In this document: positions 8,112-15,741 of the stretch, piece after piece
Layout: every line of letters begins with the position of its first letter
How positions within the stretch are numbered: the first letter of the stretch is position 1
Assembly (NCBI GenBank): GCA_947502265.1
Contig: CANMZB010000021.1
Location: 1-62,299, forward strand
DNA: 62,299 nt
Reading direction: 5' to 3'
From: an uncultured Sulfitobacter sp.
Lineage (GTDB): Bacteria > Pseudomonadota > Alphaproteobacteria > Rhodobacterales > Rhodobacteraceae
Made by a program: the position numbers and the translations under genes
Notes under the pieces: model-generated
What the model saw: the letters and a program-made list of their open reading frames with translations, nothing else
Database searches by the model: none
Told to the model about the DNA's origin: nothing

Positions 8112-8157
8112 TTATTGAGCGATCACTCAAGTATATAATTGAGTGATCGCTCAATAA
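8112..8157. promoter_or_regulatory. TetR operator, 19-bp perfect inverted repeat
   Basis: TTATTGAGCGATCACTCAA (8112-8130) is the exact reverse complement of the copy at 8139-8157, with eight bases between them. Each arm is itself nearly palindromic around GATC (TTGAG-N-GATC-N-CTCAA), so the site could hold two TetR dimers. It lies 44 bases from the start of the AhpD-like gene and 11 bases from the start of the tetR gene, covering the probable promoters of both. Binding by the adjacent TetR protein is inferred from position. Confidence 0.85.
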
Positions 8158-8168
8158 ATGGTGATCCA

Positions 8169-8741
8169 ATGCCACGTAAGCCGAACCACGACCGCAACGA
8201 ATTGATCGACCGCGCCCGCGACCTGTTCTGGCGTCGCGGATGGGCGGGGACCTCGTTGAAAGACCTCGAAAGTGCATTGCAAGTAAAGCCGGGTAGTTTT
8301 TACGCGGCATTCGGATCAAAAGACGCGTTGTTCGAACTTGCGATGGACCGATATGCGATGGACGGGGCAAAGCGGCTCAAGGACCTCGCGCAAGAATACG
8401 GGCCTATCGAAGCACTCCAGCGCTTTCCGCAGATGGCAATCGGAAACAATGATGTTCCCGCCAAGGCCTGTATGCTGTGCAAAACGCTGTTGGAATTGCA
8501 ATCGCACAATCACCCGTTGGCAGACAAAGCCGACTCGCATCTTTCAAGGATGGAGGGCCGATTTGCAGAGTTGTTTCAACTGGCTCAATCCGCCGGGGAC
8601 ATTGATAGCGGACATGATCCAAAGGCGCTCGCCCGCCGGTATCAGTCTGATCTTTTGGGATTGCGCGTATCGGCGGAACGCGGCGGCGTCGACGCCAATG
8701 CAATCGCACAGGAGATAGCAGACAGCTTGGCCCGACTTTGA
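8169..8741 (+). CDS. TetR/AcrR family transcriptional regulator
   Basis: A 190-residue repressor. The N-terminal helix-turn-helix covers about residues 10-50 (DLFWRRGWAGTSLKDLESAL, then KPGSFYAAFGSKDALFE), typical of TetR proteins. The C-terminal ligand-binding part contains two cysteines (KACMLCKTL) near residues 98-101, which could sense an electrophile or oxidant in keeping with the divergent AhpD-like target. I choose ATG 8169; an upstream TTG at 8139 lies inside the operator. The 3' end at 8741 runs directly into a DUF6880 remnant, so downstream sequence was replaced, but the coding region itself appears whole. Confidence 0.9.
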   Translation: MPRKPNHDRNELIDRARDLFWRRGWAGTSLKDLESALQVKPGSFYAAFGSKDALFELAMDRYAMDGAKRLKDLAQEYGPIEALQRFPQMAIGNNDVPAKACMLCKTLLELQSHNHPLADKADSHLSRMEGRFAELFQLAQSAGDIDSGHDPKALARRYQSDLLGLRVSAERGGVDANAIAQEIADSLARL

Positions 8742-9165
8742 CGGCAGTGCTGCCCGCTGATATCCTACGTGAATACCTCAAGAAACTGCTGAATTTTTGT
8801 GATATTGAGGCCGGGGAACGCGCCCAAGCTTTGGCGCTTGAAAAGTCTGAACCCGAGGCCGCGCTGCAATTTTTCCACGACTGGCCACATCTTGATTTGG
8901 CAGCAAAGCTGATCGTGGCGCATCCTCGCCGCTGGAACGGCGGGGATTGGCACTTTCTACCGAAAGTAGCGTCCCTTCTGGAGCACAACCATCCGCTAGC
9001 CGCGACAATCCTTTACCGTGCACTTTTGGACGATATCTTGACCGGTGCGGCATTCAAAGGCCTATTCTTATGGCGCGAAATATTGGCCCTGTTGGCCCAA
9101 GACACAGACCCCGCTCGGTCCAGCGGGATGGCCAACCATGAAACCTATCTCGTGCAATCGAGAAA
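8741..9165 (+). pseudogene. DUF6880 family protein, C-terminal remnant
   Basis: The plus strand after the tetR stop encodes LPADILREYLKKLLNF and then a repeat-like helical protein (WNGGDWHFLPKVASLLEHNH, PLAATILYRALLDDIL), which I match to the DUF6880 family. Near 9050 the frame shifts: SKAYSYGAKY is in the next frame, after which DTDPARSSGMANHETYL returns to the first. So there are at least two indels. The N-terminus is absent, and the end is cut near 9165 where recombinase sequence begins on the other strand. Function of the family is unknown. Confidence 0.65.
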
Positions 9166-9521
9166 GGACCATCTTCGTGGAACGCGCCTGTCATGCGGTA
9201 GCCATAGCTGATCCCTCCAGCCGATTTGCCATTACGCACACGCCCCTCAAGACCTCGGTGCGTTTTGGCGGCGAGGTCTTTTAGGAACATCGCAGATAAC
9301 ACGCCGTTGAAACCGATGTGCATCTCGCTCACATTACTCTGTGACACGGTGACGATACAGATGCCGCGATACTGCATTTGTTTGAGAATACCGTTTATGG
9401 GTTCCTGATCGCGACTGATGCGGTCAAGTCCCTCGGCCACGGCCACGTCGAAGAGGCCGCTGCGGGCATTGTACAGAAGGCGCTGATTGCCTGTGGTTGA
9501 CGATATGGAGCGGGCGCGGCC
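9146..9521 (-). pseudogene. serine recombinase, internal fragment
   Basis: The minus strand encodes a middle section of a large serine recombinase: FDVAVAEGLDRISRDQE, SEMHIGFNGVLSAMFLKDLA, AKTHRGLEGRVRNGKSAGG and ISYGYRMTG. The catalytic-serine N-terminus and everything past about residue 135 are absent. The piece is homologous to the recombinase at 3222-3894, but the two differ at many positions, so they come from two different elements rather than one split copy. It is wedged between the DUF6880 remnant and the AztD remnant. Confidence 0.8.
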
Positions 9522-9563
9522 CTTCGATTGTGCCGATACGGGTTGGTTCGGACACCTCAATGT

Positions 9564-9777
9564 CTAGTCGAGGGGCAAACCACTGCACAGGAAGTCGACC
9601 TGATCGTTGTCGGATTGCACGGCAACAATCAGCGCCTCGTCTGCCGACGGATAGAGCTTTGCCAGTCCGGTAACCTCAAACGCCCAGCGCAGATCTGGCG
9701 CATTGATGTCGATGGCTGTGATTGTCGGCGAGGTGTGGTCTGCGACAAAGATACGCCGTGCAATCGCTTCATTATCC
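9564..9777 (-). pseudogene. AztD-type periplasmic zinc metallochaperone, N-terminal remnant
   Basis: About 70 codons on the minus strand read EAIARRIFVADHTSPTITA, then DLRWAFEVTGLAKLYPSADE and ALIVAVQSDNDQVDF. This matches the first blades of AztD, the beta-propeller that hands zinc to the AztC binding protein in Paracoccus and relatives. The signal peptide is missing: coding runs straight out of the DUF6525 gene in another frame. Everything beyond the first 60 or so residues is also missing, cut near 9560. The intact protein has over 350 residues. It follows the zinc-limitation operon in the same direction, as expected of a former last gene. Confidence 0.7.
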
Positions 9778-10026
9778 GCCCAGGGTGAAGCGGTCGCGGG
9801 AGAGCGTCTTGCGCTCTGCTCGCTCCAGACGGGTGAGTGCTTGCGCATCGTCATCGCCGTTTGCATGTGCAATCAACCAGATGCGGCGGCAAGATGCGGG
9901 TGACCAAGGCAATGCGGCCCCGGCCAGCCACCTGCGCAGGACGGGCGGAAGCGCATCGTAGGCTGCCATCGGCTCCACGGTCCTTTGGCGACGTCTCAGT
10001 GTCGTCGCGCCAAGATTACGTGTCAT
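9772..10026 (-). CDS. DUF6525 family protein
   Basis: An 84-residue basic protein ([15 protein letters not shown], then YDALPPVLRRWLAGAALPWS and SCRRIW) matching the small DUF6525 family of Rhodobacterales. Its role is not known to me. The start ATG 10026 overlaps the stop of the DUF1826 gene by four bases (ATGA), so its translation is coupled to the zinc-limitation operon and a role in that response is a fair inference. The arginine-rich N-terminus, together with a tryptophan-rich LPWSPASCRRIW segment, could bind nucleic acid, but this is not established. The ORF ends just where the AztD remnant begins. Confidence 0.7.
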   Translation of the reverse strand: MTRNLGATTLRRRQRTVEPMAAYDALPPVLRRWLAGAALPWSPASCRRIWLIAHANGDDDAQALTRLERAERKTLSRDRFTLGG

Positions 10027-10658
10027 ACCGCGTACTCCGGATCGAGAATCGGGTCGAGGACCAGCACCAGACGCGTTTCACCCGTGCCCTCGATGGGCGG
10101 CGAACGGTGCAGCAAACCGGACGCGGGGCGTTCGGGCCAGTCGGCGCCACGCAGGACAACGGGCGCACCGGTCGGGGCGGTGAAGATGCGGCGCGGCAGT
10201 CCACCATCCGTGGATATGCCGTATTGTGTGCCGGTGCCACGGTAGGTGCAGATCAGGCGCGCCGTAAGCGCGTCGATGTGAAAGCGCCGACAGGCGTTGG
10301 TGTCCACCGGAGACAAGCGCAGGCGTAGCTGTCGCGCGGTCATCACGTCCGCAAAGATGTCTGCCAGCGCCACTATATCGTCGATCAGGCGCGCCCGTTC
10401 GGGGCCATCCGGCGTATCGTGGATATCGCAGACCTCGGTAACGGCAGGACGAACATCGCCAGGCCGCAGGATCAGGCGGGCAGCGGGCATGGCAACCGGA
10501 TCGAGCGCGTCGGTCCACGTTTGAAATCCGGGGTCGGGCCGCCGCTGCCAGAGCACGGCCGCGCAGTCGGGCGTCTTGATCGCCCCAAAGCCTTCGGGCT
10601 TGTCGCAGGTGACGATGCCCGGCGTTGTGTCTGCTATGATCGGGGTCTGCTGGTTCAT
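10023..10658 (-). CDS. DUF1826 domain-containing protein
   Basis: A 211-residue protein of the DUF1826 family, which is often found in predicted Zur regulons beside COG0523 GTPases. Visible family features are [20 protein letters not shown] in the middle and [19 protein letters not shown] at the C-terminus. The conserved His-x-Asp (FHIDA) and RLICTYRG pattern resemble a cupin or dioxygenase-like metal site, but no reaction is known. No signal peptide is seen, so it is cytoplasmic. Start ATG 10658 overlaps the stop of the ZigA-like gene (ATGA), and its own stop overlaps the DUF6525 start in the same way. It was probably co-selected to cope with low zinc. Confidence 0.82.
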   Translation of the reverse strand: MNQQTPIIADTTPGIVTCDKPEGFGAIKTPDCAAVLWQRRPDPGFQTWTDALDPVAMPAARLILRPGDVRPAVTEVCDIHDTPDGPERARLIDDIVALADIFADVMTARQLRLRLSPVDTNACRRFHIDALTARLICTYRGTGTQYGISTDGGLPRRIFTAPTGAPVVLRGADWPERPASGLLHRSPPIEGTGETRLVLVLDPILDPEYAV

Positions 10659-11866
10659 TCCGCCGCCCCTGCCCGCCGCCAACCCGGGAACGGATCGGGG
10701 AAATCCGGCAAGTCTTCTACCGTTGTTGCCGAGCCTTCGGGCAGCAGTGCCCCGTCGAGCCGCGCCTTCAACGCTGCCCAGTCTATCCCTGAGCCGATAA
10801 AAACAATTTCCTGGCGTCGATCTCCCCAAGGCTCTTGCCAATGCTGGTTGAGATAGGCTTTGCCACTCTCATGATCTGGCCACCTCTCGCGCGGGACCGT
10901 CGCCCACCAGTTGCCCAACGGTTTGACAGAGGACAACGCGCCCGCAAGGCTGAATTCAGCGACCCAGTCGGGCCGCGTCGCCATCCAGAAATGTCCCTTT
11001 GCCCGGATCACGCCGGGCATCTCACCGGTCAGCACCGCATGGATCGCTTCGGGCACGAAGGGGCGGCGGGCGCGATAGACATAAGAGGCAACACCATATT
11101 CTTCGGTCTCCGGCACATGGTCGGCAAAACCGTAAAGCTCTTTGGCCCACATCGGGTGCTCATGCGCTTTCTCAAAGTCAAAAAGGCCTGTGTCGAGTAT
11201 CGCGTCAGCGGGCACATCCGAATGCGATGTCTCGATGATGCGGGCGTCTGCGTTCAGGCTACGGATGATCTTGCGGGCGGCATCCACCTGTTCGCGCGTC
11301 GCGTCCGCAACTTTGTTGAGCACCACGACGTCCGCGAATTCAATTTGCTCGACCAACAAGTCAACGAGAGTGCGTTCGTCGCCTTCGCCCGCCGTATCGC
11401 CCCGGTCGCGCAAAAAGTCGTGGCTGGCATAATCACCAAGCAGGTTTACAGCATCCACAACCGTGACCATCGTATCAAGTCGCGCGACATCCGACAGGCT
11501 CTGACCGTGCTCGTCGCGGAAATCAAAGGTGGCGGCGACGGGCAGCGGTTCGGAAATGCCGGTGGATTCAATCAGCAGCGTGTCAAACCTACCTTCCTCA
11601 GCAAGGCGGCGCACCTCCACCAACAGATCATCGCGCAGCGTGCAGCAGATGCAGCCGTTTGACATTTCCACCAAGGTTTCCTCGGTGCGGCTGAGATCAG
11701 TGTCGGCGCGCACGAGATCGGCGTCGATGTTCACTTCGGACATGTCGTTCACAATCACCGCCACCCGTCGCCCATCACGATTATTGAGGACGCGGTTCAA
11801 CAGCGTGGTTTTCCCAGCGCCGAGAAAGCCGGACAAAACAGTGACGGGTAGTTTTTCATGAATCAT
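10655..11866 (-). CDS. zigA: COG0523 zinc metallochaperone GTPase, ZigA-like
   Basis: A 403-residue G3E-family GTPase. The Walker A motif [10 protein letters not shown] lies at residues 12-21, the metal-binding GCICC motif ([11 protein letters not shown]) at about 70-80, and the guanine-specificity motif NKVAD near 189. A C-terminal CobW_C domain follows, with a [11 protein letters not shown] stretch typical of ZigA-type proteins. Such GTPases bind zinc and are thought to deliver it to client enzymes under zinc starvation. The start ATG 11866 overlaps the stop of the upstream GTPase, and the stop overlaps the DUF1826 start. Length is normal. The Zur-like site near 13004-13021 should control it. 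The ZigA assignment within COG0523 is by overall similarity. Confidence 0.88.
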   Translation of the reverse strand: MIHEKLPVTVLSGFLGAGKTTLLNRVLNNRDGRRVAVIVNDMSEVNIDADLVRADTDLSRTEETLVEMSNGCICCTLRDDLLVEVRRLAEEGRFDTLLIESTGISEPLPVAATFDFRDEHGQSLSDVARLDTMVTVVDAVNLLGDYASHDFLRDRGDTAGEGDERTLVDLLVEQIEFADVVVLNKVADATREQVDAARKIIRSLNADARIIETSHSDVPADAILDTGLFDFEKAHEHPMWAKELYGFADHVPETEEYGVASYVYRARRPFVPEAIHAVLTGEMPGVIRAKGHFWMATRPDWVAEFSLAGALSSVKPLGNWWATVPRERWPDHESGKAYLNQHWQEPWGDRRQEIVFIGSGIDWAALKARLDGALLPEGSATTVEDLPDFPDPFPGWRRAGAAE

Positions 11867-12972
11867 TTAATTGGTTCCTCGGATTGGAATGTATCGTTTT
11901 TCTTGGGAAGGTGGCCGCGCAGCATATCGAGGCTGCGCACCAGTTCGGGGCGGGCTATGTCGCGGGCGATCACGACGATGCGTGAGCGCCGGTCGCCGCC
12001 GGGCCAGTCGCGCAAGGGGACGGGCGGATCAAAGACATGCTGCACGCCGTGGAAGACGAAGGGCGTTTCAATCCCTTCAAGAAACACAATCCCCTTTACC
12101 CGCAAAATGTCGGGACCGCGCAGTGCGACCAGCGTATCGAGCCAAAGATCAAAAGCAGCGTCGGGGATGGGATATTCCAGAACGATGGAGGCGGAGCCGA
12201 TCCGTGTGTCATGCGGCGACAGCGTTGCGTCTGTTGTGGGTTCAATGGGGTTAAGACCAGACAGGTTGGCGAACGGGTCGGGAGCAGGATCGCGGGGGGT
12301 AAGCCAGCTTAGTGTCTGTTTCGGTGTCGCAGTATTTCGCAGGCCGCTCAGTTCCCACAGGGCATTCGCCCGTAAGTCGCCCCGACGTGCGTGCAGGATG
12401 CGCGCCGTTGGATTGAGCGCAGTGAGACGTGCTTTGAAGGTTTTTACCATCGCCGAAGGGACAAGATCGGTCTTGCTGAGCACCAGAAGATCCGCCATCG
12501 CGACCTGCGACACCGCTTCGAATTGCCGGTCGAGCGTTTCCGGTCCGGTGGCGGCATCCGCGACCGTCACGACGCCATCCATTCGCACGTTGCGTGCAAG
12601 ATAGGGGTCGACCAACAGGGTTTGCAGGATCGGACCAGGGTCCGCGAGGCCCGTTGTCTCGATTACCACACGCTCGAAAACGATGTCCCCGGCTTGTCTG
12701 CGATCAATCAGGTCCGCAATTGTGCGCGCCAGATCACCCCGGACCGAACAACACAGGCAACCCGATTGCATCAGGACGGTTTCCTCATCCACAGCCTCGA
12801 TCAGGTCATGGTCCAAGCCGGCTTCGCCAAACTCGTTCACAATGACTGCAATCCTGGGTCCGGTCGCCACCCGCAGAACAGCATTTAAAAGCGTGGTCTT
12901 TCCGGCACCAAGGAACCCCGTCAGCAATGTGACAGGCAAACGAGTATCAACGGGAGACTCAGTCGTCGTCAT
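11863..12972 (-). CDS. COG0523 GTP-binding protein, CobW/YjiA type
   Basis: A 369-residue second G3E GTPase, clearly different from its neighbour. It has [10 protein letters not shown] (about residues 18-27), a metal-binding CLCC motif ([11 protein letters not shown]) and a guanine-specificity motif SKTD. The C-terminal CobW_C domain contains [20 protein letters not shown] and [14 protein letters not shown]. Members of this subgroup are predicted metal insertases or metal-storage GTPases; without cobalamin genes nearby, a zinc role is preferred. The chosen start is ATG 12972; further codons upstream belong to the nicO remnant. It is the first intact gene after the Zur-like palindrome at 13004-13021, so it probably heads the low-zinc transcript. 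Confidence 0.88.
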   Translation of the reverse strand: MTTTESPVDTRLPVTLLTGFLGAGKTTLLNAVLRVATGPRIAVIVNEFGEAGLDHDLIEAVDEETVLMQSGCLCCSVRGDLARTIADLIDRRQAGDIVFERVVIETTGLADPGPILQTLLVDPYLARNVRMDGVVTVADAATGPETLDRQFEAVSQVAMADLLVLSKTDLVPSAMVKTFKARLTALNPTARILHARRGDLRANALWELSGLRNTATPKQTLSWLTPRDPAPDPFANLSGLNPIEPTTDATLSPHDTRIGSASIVLEYPIPDAAFDLWLDTLVALRGPDILRVKGIVFLEGIETPFVFHGVQHVFDPPVPLRDWPGGDRRSRIVVIARDIARPELVRSLDMLRGHLPKKNDTFQSEEPIK

Positions 12973-13927
12973 GTTAAAGGTACCTCGGGAGCAGATGATT
13001 CGTGATATGTTATGACATAACGCCAAACATGTGAAAAGAACAAATCATGGCAGGTGCGCCGCAACATGCCGATGCTAAGGATTGTGATTAGCCCCCCACC
13101 CACGATGTGGAAGGCCGCTGAAAGCGTCTGAACGCTATTGGCGTCGCTTGCGCCCAGCTCGGCAAGATTGCGCGCCACGTAGCCAGACCCGGCTACCAAA
13201 AGGTTGAAGGCTGCTGTGCCAAGCCCATCGTGACGACCGAAATAACGCCCATCCAGAAGACATCGAACCGTGCGGTAATGACCAGAACGAATAGCGCGCC
13301 GGCGCAGGGTCTGACGGCGATGCTGGCGATGAGCGCCAATGCATCCCGTTTTGAGCTAAGTGTGTGAACGTCATCTATGATTGGCCCATGGACGTGACCG
13401 CACTCGCAGGTTTCGTGATGATGAAGCCGTTTCCCTATCCAAACCCACGACCGTACTCCACGCAGGATCAATACCGTTCCTATCGCTGCAATGGCGGCGT
13501 AACTGGCCGGGGCGAGCCATCTTTCGGTGATGCCCACCAAGTCTCTCGATCCCAACCGAAACAGAAAGACGAGACCACCGACAAACAAGATAGCCGTGCC
13601 TGCCTGCGCCAGACTTGAAAGAAGTGTTATAACGCCAAGGCGGCGCATACGCACTGAACTTGCCAGAGCCGCCCCTCCGAGCAGGACCTTGCCGTGGCCC
13701 GGCCCGAGGGCGTGAACGAAACCATAGGCCGCAGTTGCTGCGCAAAGGCTCCAGACAGCCAGTGGTTCACCGGCCCGAATGCCGCGCAGAGCGTGTGCCA
13801 TTGCGTTCTGGCACATCCGTTATTCGCTGTTTGCCCAATGCAGAATTGTCGTCCATGGAAGGGTAAACCAGAACGCGGCGAGCGCTGACACCAGAATGGC
13901 GAGGGCTGAAATGAGCCTTATCGACAT
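12969..13927 (-). pseudogene. NicO-family nickel/cobalt transporter, nonsense and frameshift
   Basis: From ATG 13927 the frame reads MSIRLISALAILVSALAAFW, a typical NicO N-terminal helix, then meets TAA at 13820-13822 where CAA (Gln) is expected. It continues as a NicO membrane domain with HALGPGHGK and a His-rich loop (HHHETCECGHVHGP). Near 13216-13226 one G seems lost: the reading MGLAQQPSTFW stops early, while the adjacent frame gives the expected end LVAGSGYVARNLAEL and so on. The family exports or imports Ni/Co and is paired with DUF1007 proteins. In this strain it cannot be made in full. The shifted tail runs over the Zur-like site and stops at the cobW start. Confidence 0.8.
13004..13021. 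promoter_or_regulatory. Zur-like operator of the COG0523 operon
   Basis: GATATGTTATGACATAAC contains the palindrome GTTAT-gac-ATAAC and resembles the alphaproteobacterial Zur consensus (an ATGTTATAACAT core). It lies 32 bases upstream of the cobW start, within the decayed 3' part of nicO. Control by the Zur protein encoded at 15229 is inferred from motif similarity and context. Confidence 0.65.
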
Positions 13928-14075
13928 CTCAGGTTGACCTCACCGGAGAGACGGCACTCGACTTTATCCTGTTCCGGCACTTCCTCCAAGTAGCGGGCGG
14001 TAAGCTGTGCCTGCAATGCGATCGTAGCGGCATTGGAGTTGAACGGGACAATTTTCGCGCCGCATGTGCTTGAGG
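13918..14075 (-). pseudogene. DUF1007 family protein, C-terminal remnant
   Basis: The minus-strand frame ending at 13918 reads CGAKIVPFNSNAATIALQAQ, LTARYLEEVPEQDKVE and EVNLRC. This fits the C-terminal end of DUF1007 proteins: a cysteine followed by a proline-phenylalanine strand, an ALQ-QL helix, and a final strand ending in a cysteine. DUF1007 proteins are periplasmic partners of NicO transporters and usually precede them, as here; the stop overlaps the nicO start by ten bases. Upstream of about 14075 the frames break up, and nothing of the N-terminal domain is recognisable before znuA. The identification is by pattern and position. Confidence 0.5.
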
Positions 14076-14188
14076 AAGGTTCCAGCAACTGCCCCGCTTT
14101 GGCCGGAAAATCGGTTCGGCTCCTGCAAACGCGAAGGGATGCGCCTTGGCGTGATTGACGCGGCGCATCCCAAGAGAAAATTCGCGGA

Positions 14189-15172
14189 TTAGAGGCATTC
14201 CGCGAGGGATGATGCAAGATCGCGGATGACTTGGGGATAGAGCGCAGGGCCAGTCTCCCAGTTCGAGCCCAAGGGGTCGATCACTGCGGTTTTCGCCTCC
14301 GATCCCTCCAGAACTGTTGCAACCAGGCCCTGATTGAACTGCGGTTCGGCCAGTACGCAATCGACGCCTTCAGCGGCAATTCTATCGCGGATTTCGGCGA
14401 TACGGGCCGGGCTGGGGTCAGAGGCGTCGCTGACCGAAATAGCGCCTGCGGCAGGGAAATCGAAGTCATTTTCGAAATATTGGTAGGCGTCATGGAACAC
14501 GATGAAACGGCCACCACGCAACGGTTCAAGCATCGCTTCGACCTCGGTGATCACAGCGGCAAGCTCTGCGCGGCCTGCAGCGGCATTGGCGAAATAGGTG
14601 CCTGCATTGTCCGGGTCGGCGACCGATAGCTGTGCTGCGATTACATTCAGCCAGTTCGAGGCATTGTGCGGCGAAAGCCACGCGTGAGGATCATGTTTGC
14701 CGTGGTCGTGGCCTGCGTGATCATCGTGTCCTGCATGGTCATCGTGACCTTTTTCCTCATCGGCGTGATCCTCATGTGCCTCGTCGCCATGGTCGCCATG
14801 TGCGTGTTTCTCGAACAATGCGCCTTCACGGAATTCCAACTCGATTGTCCCGTCGGTTTCCAAGAGCTCGGTCATCGATGCGTCAGCGGCCAGCGTATCC
14901 ATCGCGCCTTCCAGCCAAGGCGATAGACCCGCGCTCACCCAAAAGACCACATCAGCGTCTTGCAGCGCACGTGCCTCAGAGGGACGCAGGGCGTATTCAT
15001 GTGGGCTGGCACCGGGCTGAACGATCAAGTCCGGGGTTCCTACGCCTTCCATCACGCGCGAGACCAACGAATGAACGGGGGCGATATCAACGGCGACATT
15101 TGGTGCTTCTGCCAAGGCAGTGCTGCCAATCAGGGCAGCCGCGAGGGAAACGGACAGGAGGGTTCTGGACAT
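14189..15172 (-). CDS. znuA: zinc ABC transporter substrate-binding protein
   Basis: A 327-residue periplasmic binding protein of the cluster-9 (metal) family. Residues 1-21 are a signal peptide ending ALA. The expected zinc ligands are His58 (SPHEY), His163 (DPHAWLSP) and the histidine in FHDAYQYF, with the acidic ligand in the C-terminal lobe. Residues 122-160 form a long His/Asp-rich loop with more than ten histidines, typical of ZnuA, thought to capture zinc and pass it on. It is divergent from zur and znuCB, with Zur-like sites in the gap. Behind it lie the DUF1007/NicO remnants. Start ATG 15172 gives a standard signal peptide. Confidence 0.95.
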   Translation of the reverse strand: MSRTLLSVSLAAALIGSTALAEAPNVAVDIAPVHSLVSRVMEGVGTPDLIVQPGASPHEYALRPSEARALQDADVVFWVSAGLSPWLEGAMDTLAADASMTELLETDGTIELEFREGALFEKHAHGDHGDEAHEDHADEEKGHDDHAGHDDHAGHDHGKHDPHAWLSPHNASNWLNVIAAQLSVADPDNAGTYFANAAAGRAELAAVITEVEAMLEPLRGGRFIVFHDAYQYFENDFDFPAAGAISVSDASDPSPARIAEIRDRIAAEGVDCVLAEPQFNQGLVATVLEGSEAKTAVIDPLGSNWETGPALYPQVIRDLASSLAECL

Positions 15173-15186
15173 CGTTCATTCCTTGT

Positions 15187-15233
15187 GATTGTATAACATT
15201 ACTGCTTCACTAGGGGAAACGTGATAACATGAC
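15187..15233. promoter_or_regulatory. two Zur-like boxes in the znuA-zur gap
   Basis: The stretch 15187-15202 (GTGATTGTATAACATTAC read across the first box) and 15220-15233 (GTGATAACATGAC) both contain the ATGTTAT/ATAACAT half-site of Zur operators. The first is close to znuA, the second overlaps the zur start codon. The gap is only 56 bases, so bound Zur would block both genes and give autoregulation. Assignment is by motif. Confidence 0.6.
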
Positions 15234-15741
15234 AAGTAGCTCCTCGAATATTTCTACCGAAGTCCCTCTCGGTTTCGCGCGGCATGATCATGCGGCTTGT
15301 GTCGCGGATGGTCTGTTGGCGGCTGAAACGCGCTGCGCGGATGACGGGCTGCGGTTTACGCCGGTGCGCCGGAAGGTGTTGGAAATCCTGTTGCAAGAAC
15401 ATCGGGCGCTGGGGGCTTATGTTATCCTCGACCGCTTGCGAGATGAGGGATTTGGCTCTCAACCGCCCGTCGCCTACCGTGCGCTTGATTTTCTGGTGAG
15501 CCACGGGCTTGCCCATAAGATAGAACGGCTCAATGCATTTATCGCCTGTGCCCATCCCGACCAGATCCACGCGCCGGCTTTCATGATTTGCCGGATGTGC
15601 GACTCGGTCGCCGAAGCACATTCGGAAACCACCCGCAGTGCCTTGGCATCAGCCGCAAAAGCAACCGGATTTAAGATTGAACGCACCGTCGTCGAGGCGG
15701 AAGGCGTTTGCCCCGGCTGTGCCGAGAAGGCAAACGCATGA
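15229..15741 (+). CDS. zur: Fur-family zinc uptake regulator Zur
   Basis: A 170-residue Fur-family repressor. The winged helix occupies about residues 40-95 (RFTPVRRKVLEILLQEHRAL, GAYVILDRL, PPVAYRALDFLVSHGLAHKI), where the VAYRALDFL segment is the recognition helix. Two Cys-x-x-Cys pairs, CRMCD and CPGC, form the structural zinc site, and a histidine-rich segment before the first pair fits the sensing site. The N-terminal 30 residues are longer than usual and carry HDHAAC. Its stop overlaps the znuC start (ATGA). Divergence from znuA and linkage to znuCB make the Zur assignment secure among Fur paralogues. Confidence 0.93.
   Translation: MTSSSSNISTEVPLGFARHDHAACVADGLLAAETRCADDGLRFTPVRRKVLEILLQEHRALGAYVILDRLRDEGFGSQPPVAYRALDFLVSHGLAHKIERLNAFIACAHPDQIHAPAFMICRMCDSVAEAHSETTRSALASAAKATGFKIERTVVEAEGVCPGCAEKANA

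Noticed and set aside
1..9777. Idea that all frameshifts here are sequencing errors
   Set aside because: Indels and nonsense codons occur together with truncations, inversions and gene fusions, and only in accessory genes; dozens of core genes elsewhere in the window have none.
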